A stretch of DNA of 64,000 nt. Origin: Mesorhizobium sp. NFR06. Its GTDB lineage: Bacteria; Pseudomonadota; Alphaproteobacteria; Rhizobiales; Rhizobiaceae. The DNA is taken from contig NZ_FOVT01000001.1 of NCBI RefSeq assembly GCF_900115245.1, positions 682,001 to 746,000 on the forward strand. The letters run 5' to 3'. Of this stretch, positions 18,719 through 27,191 are shown piece after piece. Positions within the stretch are counted from its first letter, which is position 1, and every line of letters starts with the position of its first letter. The notes beneath the pieces are model-generated. The model did no database searches and was not told where the DNA came from. It was given only the letters and a program-made list of their open reading frames with translations. Both the position numbers and the translations under genes were made by a program.

Positions 18719-19237
18719 CTATCTCGCCCGCCGCCGCTCCCCCGCCGGCTGGAACGCGACGCGGGAATGATATTTGCAATATGGTCCCGTTTCGGCCGCA
18801 TCGTTGCCGCAGAAGCTGAAATCTTCCGACAGCGGATCGCCGTTCGGCCATTTGCAGGTGCGTTCGGTCAGCTCGACGAGCTGCAGATTGCGCGAGATCG
18901 GCACGACCACGTTCTCGACCGGGCGAATGTAATGACGCGCCACCGGTTCCGCGTCGAACTGCACCTGCAGCGCGGTGGCGCCGATGGAAGTCGTGACGTG
19001 GCGCGCCGTGCTTGCGGCACGGGCCACCGATTTCTGCATCGAGGCGCCTTGCGTCACCTTCTTCTGTCGCGCCGGGGCGGCCGTCGCGCGGCCGCGGCCC
19101 GACAGCTTCAGGCGATGCACCTTGCCGATGACGGCGTTGCGGCTCACTCCGCCAAGCTGTGCGGCAATCTGGCTGGCGCTCAGGCCCTCCGACCACAATT
19201 TCCTGAGAAGTTCTACCCGCTCGTCAGTCCAATTCAT
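18719..19237 (-). CDS. gcrA: Cell-cycle regulator GcrA
   Basis: GcrA family transcription factor of 172 residues, specific to alphaproteobacteria, which binds sigma70-RNA polymerase and stimulates promoters carrying CcrM-methylated GANTC sites. The N-terminal DNA-binding part is clear (MNWTDERVELLRKLWSEGLS and VSRNAVIGKVHRL). The C-terminal part has the Cys-rich CKWPNGDP / FCGNDAAETGPYCKYH region that contacts sigma. GANTC sites occur upstream at 19271, 19383 and 19414, so the gene may itself respond to methylation state. Its presence helps fix the host lineage. Confidence 0.96.
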   Translation of the reverse strand: MNWTDERVELLRKLWSEGLSASQIAAQLGGVSRNAVIGKVHRLKLSGRGRATAAPARQKKVTQGASMQKSVARAASTARHVTTSIGATALQVQFDAEPVARHYIRPVENVVVPISRNLQLVELTERTCKWPNGDPLSEDFSFCGNDAAETGPYCKYHSRVAFQPAGERRRAR

Positions 19238-19593
19238 GGGGCGCGCTCCTGCTGAGGCGTGCGGTAGTCAGAATCCGTTCCCGACCCGGCTCCCGCCGGG
19301 CAAACAACACCACATATACCGGGTGATTTAGGTCCGCCGCACGAAATCTAGTTATTTCTCGACTACAAATACCTTATGCGCTGACTCGGTGACAAGAGTC
19401 CCCAGGGCAACACGATTCGGTTTTTTCGGTTTTCCCCAACTTGCCGGTCTACTCATGAGCCGGCGTGGCGTCGGGGGCTTGCCACGCGCTTCTGCGTGAC
19501 GTTTTCGTTGACTTCATGGCCGAAAAACATGATAAGCCGCAAAGGCCGCCGCATTGGCGGCTTTTTTGATTTCCGGTTCCGGAGACGCATATA
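19238..19593. other. Long intergenic region gcrA/argD with possible leader
   Basis: No conventional gene is seen. The region holds three GANTC sites, a hairpin with arms GCGTGGC (19463-19469) and GCCACGC (19481-19487), two tiny reading frames (19455-19499, 14 residues including three Arg; 19516-19569, 17 residues), and a strong terminator at 19545-19567 pointing towards argD. A terminator between an unassigned transcript and a biosynthetic gene suggests either a small RNA or an attenuated leader. Confidence 0.5.
19545..19567 (+). terminator. Terminator-like hairpin upstream of argD
   Basis: GCCGCC (19545-19550) pairs with GGCGGC (19556-19561) around GCATT, followed by six T. It lies only 26 bases before the argD ATG, so it either ends a short upstream RNA or acts as an attenuator for the arg operon. 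Confidence 0.75.
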
Positions 19594-20793
19594 ATGAGCG
19601 GTTCGGCGCTTTACGAGACCTTTGCTCGAGCACCCCTGGCTTTCGACCGTGGGGAGGGGACCTGGCTGGTCACCGACAAGGGTGAGCGATATCTCGACTT
19701 CGCCGGTGGCATCGCAGTGAATTCGCTGGGCCACGGTCATCCGCATCTGGTCGCCGCGCTCACCGAGCAGGCCGCCAAGCTCTGGCACGTCTCGAACCTG
19801 TATGAGATCCCGGAACAGCGCCGGCTCGGCGAGCGGCTGGCCGACGCCACCTTTGCCGACAAGGTGTTCTTCACCAATTCGGGTGCCGAGGCGCTGGAAT
19901 GCGCCATCAAGACGGCCAGGCGCTATCACTTCGTCAAGGGCCATCCCGAGCGTTTCCGCATCATCACCTTCGAGGGCGCCTTCCACGGCCGTACGCTGGC
20001 GACGATCGCCGCCGGCGGCCAGTACAAATATCTCGAAGGCTTCGGTCCGAAGGTCGAAGGCTTCGACCAGGTGGCATTCGACGACATTGACGCCGCCGAA
20101 AAGGCGATCACGCCGGAGACCGCGGCGATCCTGATCGAGCCGGTGCAAGGCGAGGGCGGCATCCGTCCGGTGCCGACGCAGTCGCTGAAGCGCCTTCGCC
20201 AGCTCTGCGACCAGCACGGCCTGCTTCTGATCTTCGACGAGGTCCAGTGCGGCATCGGCCGCACCGGCAAGCTGTTCGCGCATGAATGGACCGGCGTCAC
20301 GCCGGACCTGATGGCGATCGCCAAGGGCATCGGTGGCGGTTTTCCGATGGGCGCCTGCCTGGCCACCGACGAGGCGGCGACCGGCATGACCGCCGGCGTG
20401 CACGGCACCACTTTCGGCGGCAATCCGCTGGCGATGGCCGTCGGCAATGCCGTGCTCGACGTGGTGCTGGCAGATGGCTTCCTAGAGGACGTGCAGCGCA
20501 AGGCACTGCTTCTGAAACAGGGTCTTGCGGCGGTCGCGGACGAGTTTCCCGACGTCATAGAGGACATCCGCGGAACCGGGCTCATGCTCGGGCTAAAATG
20601 CGCCATGCCCAACACCAAGGTGAACATGGCGCTGCGCGACCAGCACCTGCTTGCCGTGCCGGCGGGCGACAACGTCATCCGTCTGCTGCCGCCGCTCACC
20701 GTCACCGACGAGGAGATCGGCGAGGCGCTGCGGCGCATTCGTGGCGGTGCCAAGGGCCTGACCGACGCGATTGCGGCCGAAGCCGCGAAATAA
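19594..20793 (+). CDS. argD: Acetylornithine aminotransferase
   Basis: PLP enzyme of 399 residues that makes N-acetylornithine from N-acetylglutamate semialdehyde and glutamate in arginine synthesis. Class III aminotransferase landmarks are [46 protein letters not shown] and the PLP lysine in [15 protein letters not shown]. Its link with argF 16 bases downstream identifies it as ArgD rather than a GABA or ornithine aminotransferase. A terminator-like hairpin precedes it. GGAGA precedes the ATG. Confidence 0.95.
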   Translation: MSGSALYETFARAPLAFDRGEGTWLVTDKGERYLDFAGGIAVNSLGHGHPHLVAALTEQAAKLWHVSNLYEIPEQRRLGERLADATFADKVFFTNSGAEALECAIKTARRYHFVKGHPERFRIITFEGAFHGRTLATIAAGGQYKYLEGFGPKVEGFDQVAFDDIDAAEKAITPETAAILIEPVQGEGGIRPVPTQSLKRLRQLCDQHGLLLIFDEVQCGIGRTGKLFAHEWTGVTPDLMAIAKGIGGGFPMGACLATDEAATGMTAGVHGTTFGGNPLAMAVGNAVLDVVLADGFLEDVQRKALLLKQGLAAVADEFPDVIEDIRGTGLMLGLKCAMPNTKVNMALRDQHLLAVPAGDNVIRLLPPLTVTDEEIGEALRRIRGGAKGLTDAIAAEAAK

Positions 20794-20809
20794 TTTCTGG
20801 AACCCGCCG

Positions 20810-21721
20810 ATGAGTGTTCGCCACTTCACCGATCTATCCGCCGTTTCCGCTGGCGACCTGCGTGTCATGCTGGACGACGCGGTGGCGCGAAAGACCAGGC
20901 TCAAGGCCGGTGAGCGTTCAAAGCCGCTCGATGGCAAGGTGCTGGCGATGATCTTCGACAAGCCGTCGACGCGTACGCGTGTATCCTTCGACGTCGGCAT
21001 GCGCCAGCTCGGCGGCGAGACCATCATGCTGACCGGCACCGAGATGCAGCTCGGCCGCTCGGAGACCATCGCCGACACGGCCAAGGTGCTGTCGCGTTAC
21101 GTCGACGCCATCATGATCCGCACCACCTCGCATGACCGCCTGATCGAGCTGACCGAGAACGCCACCGTTCCGGTCATCAACGGGCTGACCGACGACACGC
21201 ACCCCTGCCAGCTCATGGCCGACATCATGACCTATGAGGAACATCGCGGTCCGGTGGCCGGCAAGACCTTCGCCTGGACCGGCGACGGCAACAACGTTCT
21301 GCATTCGCTGCTCGAAGCCTCGGCGCGGTTCCGCTTCAACCTCAATGTCGCGGTGCCGGAAGGCAGCGAGCCTTTCGAGAAATATGTCGACTGGTCGAAA
21401 GCCAATGGCGGCAAGATCCGGTTTTCCAGGTCCGCCGAAGAAGCCGTCGACCAGGCGGATTGCGTCGTCACCGACAGTTGGGTGTCGATGGGCCAGGAAC
21501 ACCGGGCCCGCGGCCACAACGTCTTCCTGCCCTATCAGGTCAATGCGGCGCTGATGGCCAAGGCGAAGTCGGACGCGCTCTTCATGCATTGCCTGCCGGC
21601 GCACCGCGGCGAGGAGGTCACCGACGAGGTGATCGACGGGCCGCATTCGGTGGTCTTCGACGAGGCCGAGAACCGGCTGCACGCCCAGAAGGCCGTGCTG
21701 GCCTGGTGCCTGGGCGCTTGA
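20810..21721 (+). CDS. argF: Ornithine carbamoyltransferase
   Basis: Converts ornithine and carbamoyl phosphate to citrulline in arginine synthesis. The 303-residue length is normal. Carbamoyl-phosphate site STRTR is at residues 53-57, HPCQ in [11 protein letters not shown], and the ornithine/catalytic motif HCLPAHRG near residue 260. ATG 20810 gives the conserved MSVRHF start; the frame is open upstream into argD but the gap of 16 bases is the normal operon spacing. Cytoplasmic trimer. Confidence 0.96.
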   Translation: MSVRHFTDLSAVSAGDLRVMLDDAVARKTRLKAGERSKPLDGKVLAMIFDKPSTRTRVSFDVGMRQLGGETIMLTGTEMQLGRSETIADTAKVLSRYVDAIMIRTTSHDRLIELTENATVPVINGLTDDTHPCQLMADIMTYEEHRGPVAGKTFAWTGDGNNVLHSLLEASARFRFNLNVAVPEGSEPFEKYVDWSKANGGKIRFSRSAEEAVDQADCVVTDSWVSMGQEHRARGHNVFLPYQVNAALMAKAKSDALFMHCLPAHRGEEVTDEVIDGPHSVVFDEAENRLHAQKAVLAWCLGA

Positions 21722-21858
21722 TCCGACGCAACTGCCACGGGGATATGTCGACTTGATCCGACGATATGTGATGCCTATGTGCGGGCCATCACGTAAATTG
21801 AACGCGCTTCGACGCATGCGGCTCATCGGGCGGCATGGCTGCGCCCCGGAGTATTGTC

Positions 21859-22869
21859 ATGCTGGAAACCCATACCTTGGCTGAACATAAACCCCAACTC
21901 GGTGAATTCGGATTTGCCGGCGACGATCATGTCGTGCCTTACGAGGTCGCGCCGCTCGACGTGCGCGGCCGTACGGTGCAGCTCGGGCCGATGCTCGACG
22001 CTATTTTGAGCCGCCACGACTATCCCGAGCCCGTCGCGCGCCTTCTTGCGGAAGCCTGCGTGCTCACCGTCCTGCTCGGCACCTCGCTGAAGTTCGAAGG
22101 CAAATTCATCCTGCAGACCCGCACCGACGGCCCGGTCGACATGCTAGTGGCCGATTTCGCCACGCCGCATGCGCTGCGCGCCTATGCGCGCTTCGATGCC
22201 GACCGGCTGCAGGCGCTGGTCGCCGCCGGCGAGACCTCGCAGCAGGCGCTGCTTGGCGACGGCGTGCTGGCTCTCACCATCGACCAGGGCGCGCATACCC
22301 AGCGCTATCAGGGCATCGTCCAGCTCGACGGCACCTCGCTCGAGGATGCCGCGCGCACCTATTTCCGCCAGTCGGAACAGATCCCGACCGATATCAGGAT
22401 GTCGGTCGCCAAGCTGGTCACACCGGGTCCTGCAGGCGCGCGCGAGCAGTGGCGCGCCGGTGGCATCCTGGCGCAGTTCCTGCCGCAGGCGCCCGAACGC
22501 ATGCGCGTGCCGGACATTTCGGGCGGCGACGGCGATCCGCGCGAGGTGACGGATCACCCGGCCGACAATTCCTGGCGGGAATTGCTGGCGCTGCTCGGCA
22601 CGATCGAGCCGACGGAACTGATTGATCCGACGGTGGGTGCCGAGCGGCTGCTTTACCGGCTGTTCCACGAGCATGGCGTACGCGTTTTCCGCAGCGTGCC
22701 GGTCGCCGACCAATGCTCCTGCTCGCGCGACAAGATCCGCGGCATCCTCGAAGGCTTTTCGGCGCAGGAGATCAAGGACTCGACCGAGGATGGCGGCATC
22801 CATGTGGCCTGCGAGTTCTGCTCGACGCAGTATGACTTCGATCCGGCGGAGTTCGGCTCGGCTCAATAG
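21859..22869 (+). CDS. hslO: Redox-regulated chaperone Hsp33
   Basis: Holdase chaperone of 336 residues that is switched on by oxidation. The C-terminal zinc centre is intact: CSC in ADQCSCSRDKI and CEFC in ACEFCSTQYDF supply four cysteines. ATG 21859 is favoured because CGGAG lies 8 bases upstream; ATG 21835 in the same frame is the alternative and would add 8 residues. It follows argF by 137 bases; argD-argF-hslO is a conserved order in rhizobia. A 22-bp palindrome follows its stop. Confidence 0.94.
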   Translation: MLETHTLAEHKPQLGEFGFAGDDHVVPYEVAPLDVRGRTVQLGPMLDAILSRHDYPEPVARLLAEACVLTVLLGTSLKFEGKFILQTRTDGPVDMLVADFATPHALRAYARFDADRLQALVAAGETSQQALLGDGVLALTIDQGAHTQRYQGIVQLDGTSLEDAARTYFRQSEQIPTDIRMSVAKLVTPGPAGAREQWRAGGILAQFLPQAPERMRVPDISGGDGDPREVTDHPADNSWRELLALLGTIEPTELIDPTVGAERLLYRLFHEHGVRVFRSVPVADQCSCSRDKIRGILEGFSAQEIKDSTEDGGIHVACEFCSTQYDFDPAEFGSAQ

Positions 22870-22903
22870 GGTCGCTTTCCTGCAGAGCCGCTTCACAACC
22901 TGT

Positions 22904-22925
22904 CCTCTCCCCGGCCGGGGAGAGG
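22904..22925. repeat. 22-bp perfect palindrome
   Basis: CCTCTCCCCGG and its exact complement form a 22-base palindrome followed by GGTCTTTT, 34 bases after hslO. It could terminate hslO transcription or be a REP-type element. Confidence 0.55.
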
Positions 22926-22994
22926 GGTCTTTTGGCTTGCCTTGGCGGTCCCGATCTTCTTTTGACTGGCCTACTGCGCCGCACGCTCCCGGTG

Positions 22995-23804
22995 TCAGAT
23001 GAATTCCTGAAGGTACTTGCGGATATCGGAGGCTCGTTCGACCGGAACCATATGGGTTTCCTTATCGAGCACCATGAGCTTCGCTTCCCTGATTGAGCTC
23101 GCGGTGGCTTCCATCATCCCGCTGCCGAAGAACTGGTCCCTTTCACCGCCTATAATCAAACTCCTCGCCGATATATTGCGGAGGTCTTCTTTTGCCGCAT
23201 CGTTGTCGACTACTGCTTCGAGATAGCGGACAATCGAACCCGTCGCCGCCATCCGTTCAATCAACCTGCGCCCTTCGAACCACAGGCGAAAACGCAAGAG
23301 CAGGTTCAGCCATGGCCGCCGAAATACCGTCGTGAATTCCCCCAACAACGCGTGAAATTCTCCGGCTTTTGCGAATTGAATTTGTCGCTGTAGCCGCTTT
23401 TTTCCATCAGCCGAAAAGCCGTATGCGCTGGCCAACAGGATCAGCTTGCCCACATGGTCCGGATACCGTGCGGCCACCTGCGTCGCGACAACGCCGCCAT
23501 AGGAAACACCCATCAACCACGCTGGCTTCTTGAAGTTGCCGTCGATGATGTCCGCGATGTCTTCAGCCATGCCCTCGAGCGAAAGATCGGCTTTTGGATC
23601 GGGATCGTAGCCGATCAGCACAAAGCTCATGTCGCGCGGAAGGATCCGAATGAACCGTCCGGCGTCCTTTTCCAGCATGGATGGCAGGGGTTTCATCACG
23701 AACCCCTGGCCGCCGTTGATGATGAGAAGAGTCTCCGGTCCCCGTCCAATTCTCGCGAACGGTATCCGGCCCAGAAATAACCCTGTCTCGATGTCGCGCT
23801 TCAA
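22995..23804 (-). CDS. Alpha/beta hydrolase
   Basis: Predicted alpha/beta-fold hydrolase of 269 residues. The nucleophile elbow GVSYGG lies near residue 100, the oxyanion segment INGGQGF near residue 30, the acid probably in GGERDQFF near 219, and His in KETHMVP near 249. No substrate can be named. Codon use is visibly less GC-biased than in its neighbours (for example AAT, TTT and ATA codons), which suggests later acquisition. It starts at ATG 23804 and is followed at its 3' side by hslO in convergent orientation. Confidence 0.75.
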   Translation of the reverse strand: MKRDIETGLFLGRIPFARIGRGPETLLIINGGQGFVMKPLPSMLEKDAGRFIRILPRDMSFVLIGYDPDPKADLSLEGMAEDIADIIDGNFKKPAWLMGVSYGGVVATQVAARYPDHVGKLILLASAYGFSADGKKRLQRQIQFAKAGEFHALLGEFTTVFRRPWLNLLLRFRLWFEGRRLIERMAATGSIVRYLEAVVDNDAAKEDLRNISARSLIIGGERDQFFGSGMMEATASSIREAKLMVLDKETHMVPVERASDIRKYLQEFI

Positions 23805-23880
23805 GCCACCGTCCGGCTCATGGCCAGCCCCTTGATCAATGGTCGATGTGCCCGTACCAAAGTGCCGGGGTTGGCGGCCA

Positions 23881-24273
23881 CTAATTCACCGTCCGCCTTG
23901 TCCCCGGCATGTCGAGCGAGAAGGCGGGGATAGCGATATCGAACGTTTCGCCGCGGCCGTTGCGCATCGTGTAATGGCCGACCATGATGCCCGACGGCGT
24001 CGAGAGCGGGCAGCCTGAGGTATATTGATACGAGTCGCCGGGGTTGAGTTCCGGCTGGTCGCCGACGACGCCGGCGCCGCGCACCTCCTCGACCCGGCCC
24101 TGGCCGTCGGTGATGTGCCAGTAGCGCGACAAGAGCTGCACGAAGTCGTCGGAGCGGTTGTCGATCGTCACCTGATAGCCCCAGACATAGCGATTCTCGG
24201 ACGGATCGGAGCGGTCCTCCAGATAGAAGGGCCTCACCAGCACTTCGATGTTGCGCGTCACGGCGCGATACAT
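23881..24273 (-). CDS. apaG: ApaG protein
   Basis: Single-domain ApaG (fibronectin III-like fold), 130 residues, linked in enterobacteria to Co/Mg homeostasis and Ap4A metabolism, although its biochemical role is not settled. Characteristic stretches are [41 protein letters not shown] and [13 protein letters not shown] 24273 gives the usual [11 protein letters not shown] start; the frame is open 15 codons further upstream without a conserved sequence. Confidence 0.92.
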   Translation of the reverse strand: MYRAVTRNIEVLVRPFYLEDRSDPSENRYVWGYQVTIDNRSDDFVQLLSRYWHITDGQGRVEEVRGAGVVGDQPELNPGDSYQYTSGCPLSTPSGIMVGHYTMRNGRGETFDIAIPAFSLDMPGTRRTVN

Positions 24274-24484
24274 GGGCCACTCCGGTTGTCGCCGCGGAAC
24301 ATTGGTGGCGCTTCTCAATTAGATACGAAGCGCCGGCCAGCCTTTTAAGCGCAGGTGGCGAAAAACAATGTCATTTAAGTGACACACGACAATGTTGGTG
24401 TGCACAAACCGTGCCGGGCGACTCGGGCGCTCTGTCGACTGATGAAACGGCCGCGTGCTGCCTTTCGGGAGTGACCAGATCTCG

Positions 24485-25630
24485 ATGGAACTGACTATCG
24501 CAGCCGGCCTGGCTTCGTCAGCCCTTCTCCTTTCCAACCTCGCCAGCATCCTGTTCGCCTCGTCACGGCTGAAACGGCGGCGTGTCGTTGCCCCGCCTGC
24601 CGGCGCGCAGCCGCCGGTCTCCATCATCGTGCCTTCGCGCGGCGTCGAGCCATTCACGGAAGAGACCTTGCAGCGCGCTTTTTCGCTCGACTGGCCGCGC
24701 TATGAGCTGATCTTCTGCGTCGCGCACGCGGAAGATCCGGTGGTCAAGCTGATCAACGCCGCGATCGCGCGCTACCCGAAGGTTCCGGCGCGGCTGCTCG
24801 TCGGCGACGATCGCATCAGCGCCAATCCCAAACTCAACAACTGCGTCAAGGGCTGGCAGGCGGCGCGGCACGATTGGGCCATCCTTGCCGATTCCAACGT
24901 ATCGATGCCGCGGGATTATGTCCAACACCTGATGGCGGCGTGGCGTCCGGGCACCGGCCTTGTCTGCTCGACGCCGATCGGCTCGCGGCCGGACGGTTTC
25001 TGGGCCGAAGTCGAATGCGCTTTCCTCAATACGCTGCAGGCGCGCTGGCAGTATGCCGGCGAGGCGCTTGGTCTCGGCTTTGCCCAGGGCAAGAGCATGC
25101 TGTGGAACAAGCCGATGCTGGACGCCAATGGCGGCATTCAAGCTTTGGCCGCCGAGATCGCCGAGGACGCGGCCGCCACCAAGCTGGTCAACAGTCTGGG
25201 CCTGCGCGTCAATCTCGTTGCCTCGCCCTTCGAGCAGCCGCTCGGCCAGCGCACGCCTGCCGAGATCTGGGCACGCCAGACGCGCTGGGCGCGGCTGCGC
25301 CGGGTGACGTTCCCGCAGTTCTTCGCGCCCGAGATCCTGACCGGTGCCGCGATGCCGCTGCTTCTGGCGCTGCTCGCGGCGGCAGGCGCCGGCGTCAGCC
25401 TGCCCACTACGGCGTTGTGCGTGCTGGCGATCGCCTACCTGCCGGAATGCCTGCTGGCTTCGGCCAAGGGCTGGTATCTGTCGCTGCGCAGCGTCACCGC
25501 GATGATCGTGCGCGATGCGATGCTACCGGCCATCTGGGCGCGCGCCTGGTTCGGCGGCGCCGTCGAGTGGCGGGGCAACGCCATGACCATTCGCACCAAG
25601 GCGATGACCGAACTGGAAGAGCCCGCCTAG
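24485..25630 (+). CDS. GT21-type (ceramide glucosyltransferase-like) glycosyltransferase
   Basis: Membrane glycosyltransferase of 381 residues. It has an N-terminal anchor (about 1-25), a GT-A domain with SIIVPSRGVE, LADSNVSMP (donor Asp), the acceptor region, and the Q/RxxRW signature as RQTRWARLRR, followed by three C-terminal hydrophobic segments. This order (D1, D2, D3, QxxRW) defines family 21, known for eukaryotic ceramide glucosyltransferase; bacterial homologues in Agrobacterium and relatives are reported to glycosylate diacylglycerol or ceramide-like lipids. The substrate here is not predictable. The start ATG 24485 is chosen to place the anchor first. A palindromic repeat starts at its stop codon. 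Confidence 0.85.
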   Translation: MELTIAAGLASSALLLSNLASILFASSRLKRRRVVAPPAGAQPPVSIIVPSRGVEPFTEETLQRAFSLDWPRYELIFCVAHAEDPVVKLINAAIARYPKVPARLLVGDDRISANPKLNNCVKGWQAARHDWAILADSNVSMPRDYVQHLMAAWRPGTGLVCSTPIGSRPDGFWAEVECAFLNTLQARWQYAGEALGLGFAQGKSMLWNKPMLDANGGIQALAAEIAEDAAATKLVNSLGLRVNLVASPFEQPLGQRTPAEIWARQTRWARLRRVTFPQFFAPEILTGAAMPLLLALLAAAGAGVSLPTTALCVLAIAYLPECLLASAKGWYLSLRSVTAMIVRDAMLPAIWARAWFGGAVEWRGNAMTIRTKAMTELEEPA

Positions 25631-25697
25631 GGCCATTCCGGGAAAGTGAGAAACGGTTTTCCGTCCGGAATTGCGTCAAATCAAAGAGATAGAGCTC
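25630..25697. repeat. Palindromic repeat, same family as 10774
   Basis: Arms CCATTCCGG and CCGGAATTG flank a core with GAAAGTG and CGGTTTTCC, ending with CAAAGAGATAGAGCT. It aligns along its whole length with 10774-10838, including the AAAGAGATAGAGC tail. It lies between convergent gene ends. Confidence 0.75.
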
Positions 25698-25730
25698 TGA
25701 GTCTTGTTCCGCGGGGCGCCGCGGCAGGTC

Positions 25731-26921
25731 TTATCCGGCCGCCTTCAGCGCCTGTTCGACGTCGGTCAGCAGGTCGTCGACGTCCTCCAGCCCTACCGAA
25801 AGCCTTAGCGTGCCGGGTCCGATGCCAAGCTCGGCACGCGCCTCGTCGCTCAGGTTCTTGTGCGTTGTCGTGGCCGGATGGGTGATCAGGCTCTTGGCGT
25901 CGCCGAGATTGTTGGAGATCAAAACGATATCGAGCGCGTTCTGGAAGGCGAAGGCCGCCCGCTTGCCGCCCTTGACGTCGAGGCAGATCAGCGTCGAGCC
26001 GCCCGACATCTGCTTCTTGACGACATCGGCCTGCGGGTGATCGGCCCGGCCCGGATAGATGAGGCGGGCGATCTCCGGCCGTCCAGCCAGGAAATCCGCG
26101 ATCTTGCCGGCGCTCTCGGTCTGCTGGCGTACCCGCAGCGGCAGCGTTTCCAGGCCCTTCAACAGCGTCCATGCATTGAAGGGCGACAGGCTCGGGCCGG
26201 TGTGGCGGAAATAGTCGTGCAGGTTCTCGTCGATCCATTTCTTGTCCGACAGGATGACGCCGCCGAGGCAGCGGCCCTGGCCGTCTATATGCTTGGTCGC
26301 CGAATAGACGACGATATGCGCGCCGAGCAGCAAGGGCTTCTGCTGCAGCGGCGTGGCAAAGACGTTGTCGACGATCACGCGCGCGCCGATGGAGTTGGCC
26401 AAGGCGGCAACCGCGGCGATGTCGACCACTTCCAGCGTCGGATTGGTCGGGCTTTCCAGGAAGAACAGCTTGGTGTTCGGCCTTATCGCCTTTTCCCAAT
26501 TGGCGATTTCGGTGCCGTCCACCAGCGTCGCCTGGATGCCGTAGCGGGGCGCCAGCGTTTCGACCACCCAGCGGCAGGAACCGAACAGCGCCCGCGCGGC
26601 AACGATATGGTCGCCGGCCTTGACGCTGCACAGAAGTGCCGCGGACACTGCCGCCATGCCGGAAGCGGTGGCGCGCGCATCCTCGGCGCCTTCCAGCGCG
26701 CACATGCGCTTTTCGAACATGTCGACGGTGGGGTTGGCGTAGCGCGAATAGATGAAGCCCGGCTCCTCGCCCTTGAAGCGGGCTTCCGCGGCTTGCGCCG
26801 TTTCGTAGACGTAGCCCTGGGTGAGATACATCGCCTCGGACGTCTCGCCGAAACCGGAACGCAGTGTCCCGCCATGCACGAGTGCCGTCTGAGGTTTCCA
26901 GTTGCGCTTCTTGGTGCTCAT
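25731..26921 (-). CDS. metZ: O-succinylhomoserine sulfhydrylase
   Basis: PLP enzyme of 396 residues in the Cys/Met metabolism family, which makes homocysteine directly from O-succinylhomoserine (or O-acetylhomoserine) and sulfide. Landmarks are YSRYANPTVDMFEKR, ATASGMAAVSAALL, IVDNVFATP, the PLP lysine in YSATKHIDGQGR and HPATTTHKNLSDE. The gene lies under a SAM-II riboswitch, which supports a methionine role over a cystathionine enzyme. ATG 26921 gives the conserved MSTKKRN start; the frame opens 6 codons earlier but inside the leader. Confidence 0.94.
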   Translation of the reverse strand: MSTKKRNWKPQTALVHGGTLRSGFGETSEAMYLTQGYVYETAQAAEARFKGEEPGFIYSRYANPTVDMFEKRMCALEGAEDARATASGMAAVSAALLCSVKAGDHIVAARALFGSCRWVVETLAPRYGIQATLVDGTEIANWEKAIRPNTKLFFLESPTNPTLEVVDIAAVAALANSIGARVIVDNVFATPLQQKPLLLGAHIVVYSATKHIDGQGRCLGGVILSDKKWIDENLHDYFRHTGPSLSPFNAWTLLKGLETLPLRVRQQTESAGKIADFLAGRPEIARLIYPGRADHPQADVVKKQMSGGSTLICLDVKGGKRAAFAFQNALDIVLISNNLGDAKSLITHPATTTHKNLSDEARAELGIGPGTLRLSVGLEDVDDLLTDVEQALKAAG

Positions 26922-26939
26922 AGCCCTGCTTCCAGACAC

Positions 26940-26969
26940 AAAAAAACCGGCCGCGAAGTCGCAACCGGT
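26940..26969 (-). terminator. Riboswitch-controlled terminator before metZ
   Basis: On the minus strand ACCGG pairs with CCGGT and an inner TTGCG/CGCGG stem around ACTT, followed by seven T, 19 bases before the metZ ATG. It is the natural expression platform for the SAM-II aptamer upstream. Confidence 0.85.
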
Positions 26970-26989
26970 CCATACGGCCTTGCGGCCAA

Positions 26990-27052
26990 CGGTCCTTTAG
27001 CGACTTGTTTAACGTGGCTGCAAGCCGACCGGCCAAATCACCACGGGATAAC
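26990..27052 (-). promoter_or_regulatory. SAM-II riboswitch aptamer
   Basis: The minus strand reads CGTGGTGATTTGGCCGG, then CGGCTTGCAGCCACG, then TTAAACAAGTCGCTAAAGG, which match the conserved blocks of the SAM-II (metA) pseudoknot aptamer of alphaproteobacteria. Binding of S-adenosylmethionine should favour the downstream terminator and shut off metZ. Confidence 0.93.
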
Positions 27053-27191
27053 GACCCTTTAGACCCGCGCCGCGCTTGCGTCAATTGCCGGCTTCATTAA
27101 GAGGTTTGTACCAGGCAGGTTCCGCAAAAGTGTCCAGCGGTTTTGCGGCAAGAACCTGCCCCAAAGAGACCGGCCTCAACGGAGCCAGCCT

